DNA of 64,000 nucleotides from Apteryx mantelli (lineage: Eukaryota; Chordata; Aves; Apterygiformes; Apterygidae): NCBI RefSeq assembly GCF_036417845.1, contig NC_090013.1, positions 501,001 through 565,000 of the forward strand. The letters are read 5' to 3'. Positions 63,098-64,000 of the stretch are shown here, piece after piece. The translations under genes and the position numbers were made by a program. The notes below the pieces were generated by a model. The model made no database searches. It worked only from the letters and a program-made list of their open reading frames with translations, and was not told the origin of the DNA. The stretch's first letter is position 1. The number at the start of each line of letters is the position of its first letter.

Positions 63098-64000
63098 GTA
63101 AGAGACCTCGCGTCTGCGGGCTGCGCCGGTGCCAGCCTAGCGCTGGATCCTCGGGCTGCGTGCTGGCCCGAGCTCGCGTTAACACCGCCGGTGCCCCTGT
63201 GGGGTGAAACCCCTCAGTTAGAGGGGACCTGGCAGCTCGGCTTGTCCCAGCATAGCCACCCTTCCCGGCTGGAATAGCGTCTGCAAAGCAGCCCATATCC
63301 TGCAGCGTAAGCTGAGGATGCAGGTTCCCGTTCTCCCAGCAGCCTGGGGCCAGTGGAGGTGGCAGGGACGAGGCAGCTGCCCCGGAACGCTGTGCCGGGC
63401 AGCATTCCCTGCAGCGGCCGTGCCGCCCGTGTGCCTCGGAGGGAGCTGCGAGTCCCTTACCGTCCGGCGTGTCTCTGGGCAGGCTCCCAGAGGAGCCAGG
63501 TTCGGAGCCCCCACAACAGCTCCCTCTTCCCTTGGGGCTGGAGCTCTCCAGTCCCCGACTCGCCGAAGCCGTGCAGACGGATCAGTCCTTGCCGGCTGGC
63601 TGCCGGTCCCTCCCGGGACAAGGCAGGTCTGTCGCTCTGGAGGTTAGGGAGCTCCGGTGCTGGCAGGCAGTCTGGGAGGCGACGGAGATCCCGCTGCATC
63701 GCAGAGTCAGCTGGGTGAGCGCAAGGTCGTCTCGCCTCGGTCAGCCCGTCTGGCTGGCTTTGGAGCCAGCCCCGCTGGCGTCCCCCATTTTGGGGGGGGG
63801 GGGGAACAGTGTGGCTTAGCAGGGAGAACACGGCCAAGGTCCTATTCCCAGCCTTGCTCTTCCGAGCCCATCTCCCACCTGCTCCGGGGCGAGCTCCGCG
63901 TGCCGGGGGCGGCGGGGCGCAGCAGAGACGGGGAGAGCGGGCGGCCGAAGGAGCCGCGCCGGGCCTCCCCTGCCGCCGCAGCGCCGAGCCGTCCTCCCCC
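63098..64000 (+). other. DNM2: DNM2 last intron, window end
   Basis: After the donor GTAAGA at 63098 no final exon is clearly seen. The terminal exon should add about 22 residues ending in a PSLLD-like sequence. The last 40 bases are GC-rich and encode short stretches resembling AAPSRP or AEPS in different frames, which is not enough to place the exon. A G run lies at 63791-63804. Confidence 0.5.

Noticed and set aside
63931-64000. Final DNM2 exon at the window edge (AAPSRP / AEPS-like codons)
   Set aside because: The short matches occur in different frames and the sequence does not continue like the known C-terminus; the exon most likely lies beyond the window.

Overview
The window is avian nuclear DNA. 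It shows spliced vertebrate genes with GT-AG introns, a CR1 LINE whose 3' end carries the bird-type ATTCTGTG repeat, and very high GC with many minisatellites in the middle third. That pattern fits a bird microchromosome. The gene set (ILF3, QTRT1, DNM2) matches the block on human chromosome 19p13.2. The species cannot be named from the sequence.

Layout, left to right. (1) 1-4.36 kb, + strand: the 3' end of ILF3, with the last three NF110-type coding exons and a 3' UTR. (2) 6.67-8.03 kb, - strand: a single-coding-exon GT31 beta-1,3-galactosyltransferase-like gene. (3) 8.1-14.2 kb: an almost continuous belt of GC-rich minisatellites, which accounts for the very long but meaningless open frames there. 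(4) 14.46-16.62 kb: a 5'-truncated CR1 LINE with a still-open reverse transcriptase frame. (5) 16.73-21.1 kb, - strand: complete QTRT1 in ten coding exons, with tandem repeats in its four largest introns. (6) 24.58-25.56 kb, + strand: a compact three-exon gene I do not recognise, with its own poly(A) signal. (7) 25.8 kb to the end, + strand: DNM2 (dynamin 2), from its CCAAT-rich CpG promoter to the penultimate coding exon. It includes both mutually exclusive exons 10a and 10b and the 12-nt GEIL microexon.

The strongest non-protein discovery is a microRNA hairpin on the - strand inside the DNM2 intron that follows the first PH-domain exon. Both arms match mature miR-199a-5p and miR-199a-3p exactly, so this is the bird mir-199a-1 locus. 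It is flanked on its own strand by an E-box plus TATA-like element upstream and by AATAAA with a GT-rich tail downstream. Together these outline a possible 1.2-kb antisense transcription unit.

Functionally the protein genes are independent housekeeping-type loci: RNA binding (ILF3), tRNA queuosine modification (QTRT1), membrane fission (DNM2) and Golgi glycosylation (the GT31 gene). I see no operon-like system and no clearly new multi-gene system. The items most worth following are the unrecognised three-exon gene, the antisense miR-199a unit, the GC-AG donor before the DNM2 alternative exon pair, and the repeat-filled introns of QTRT1.
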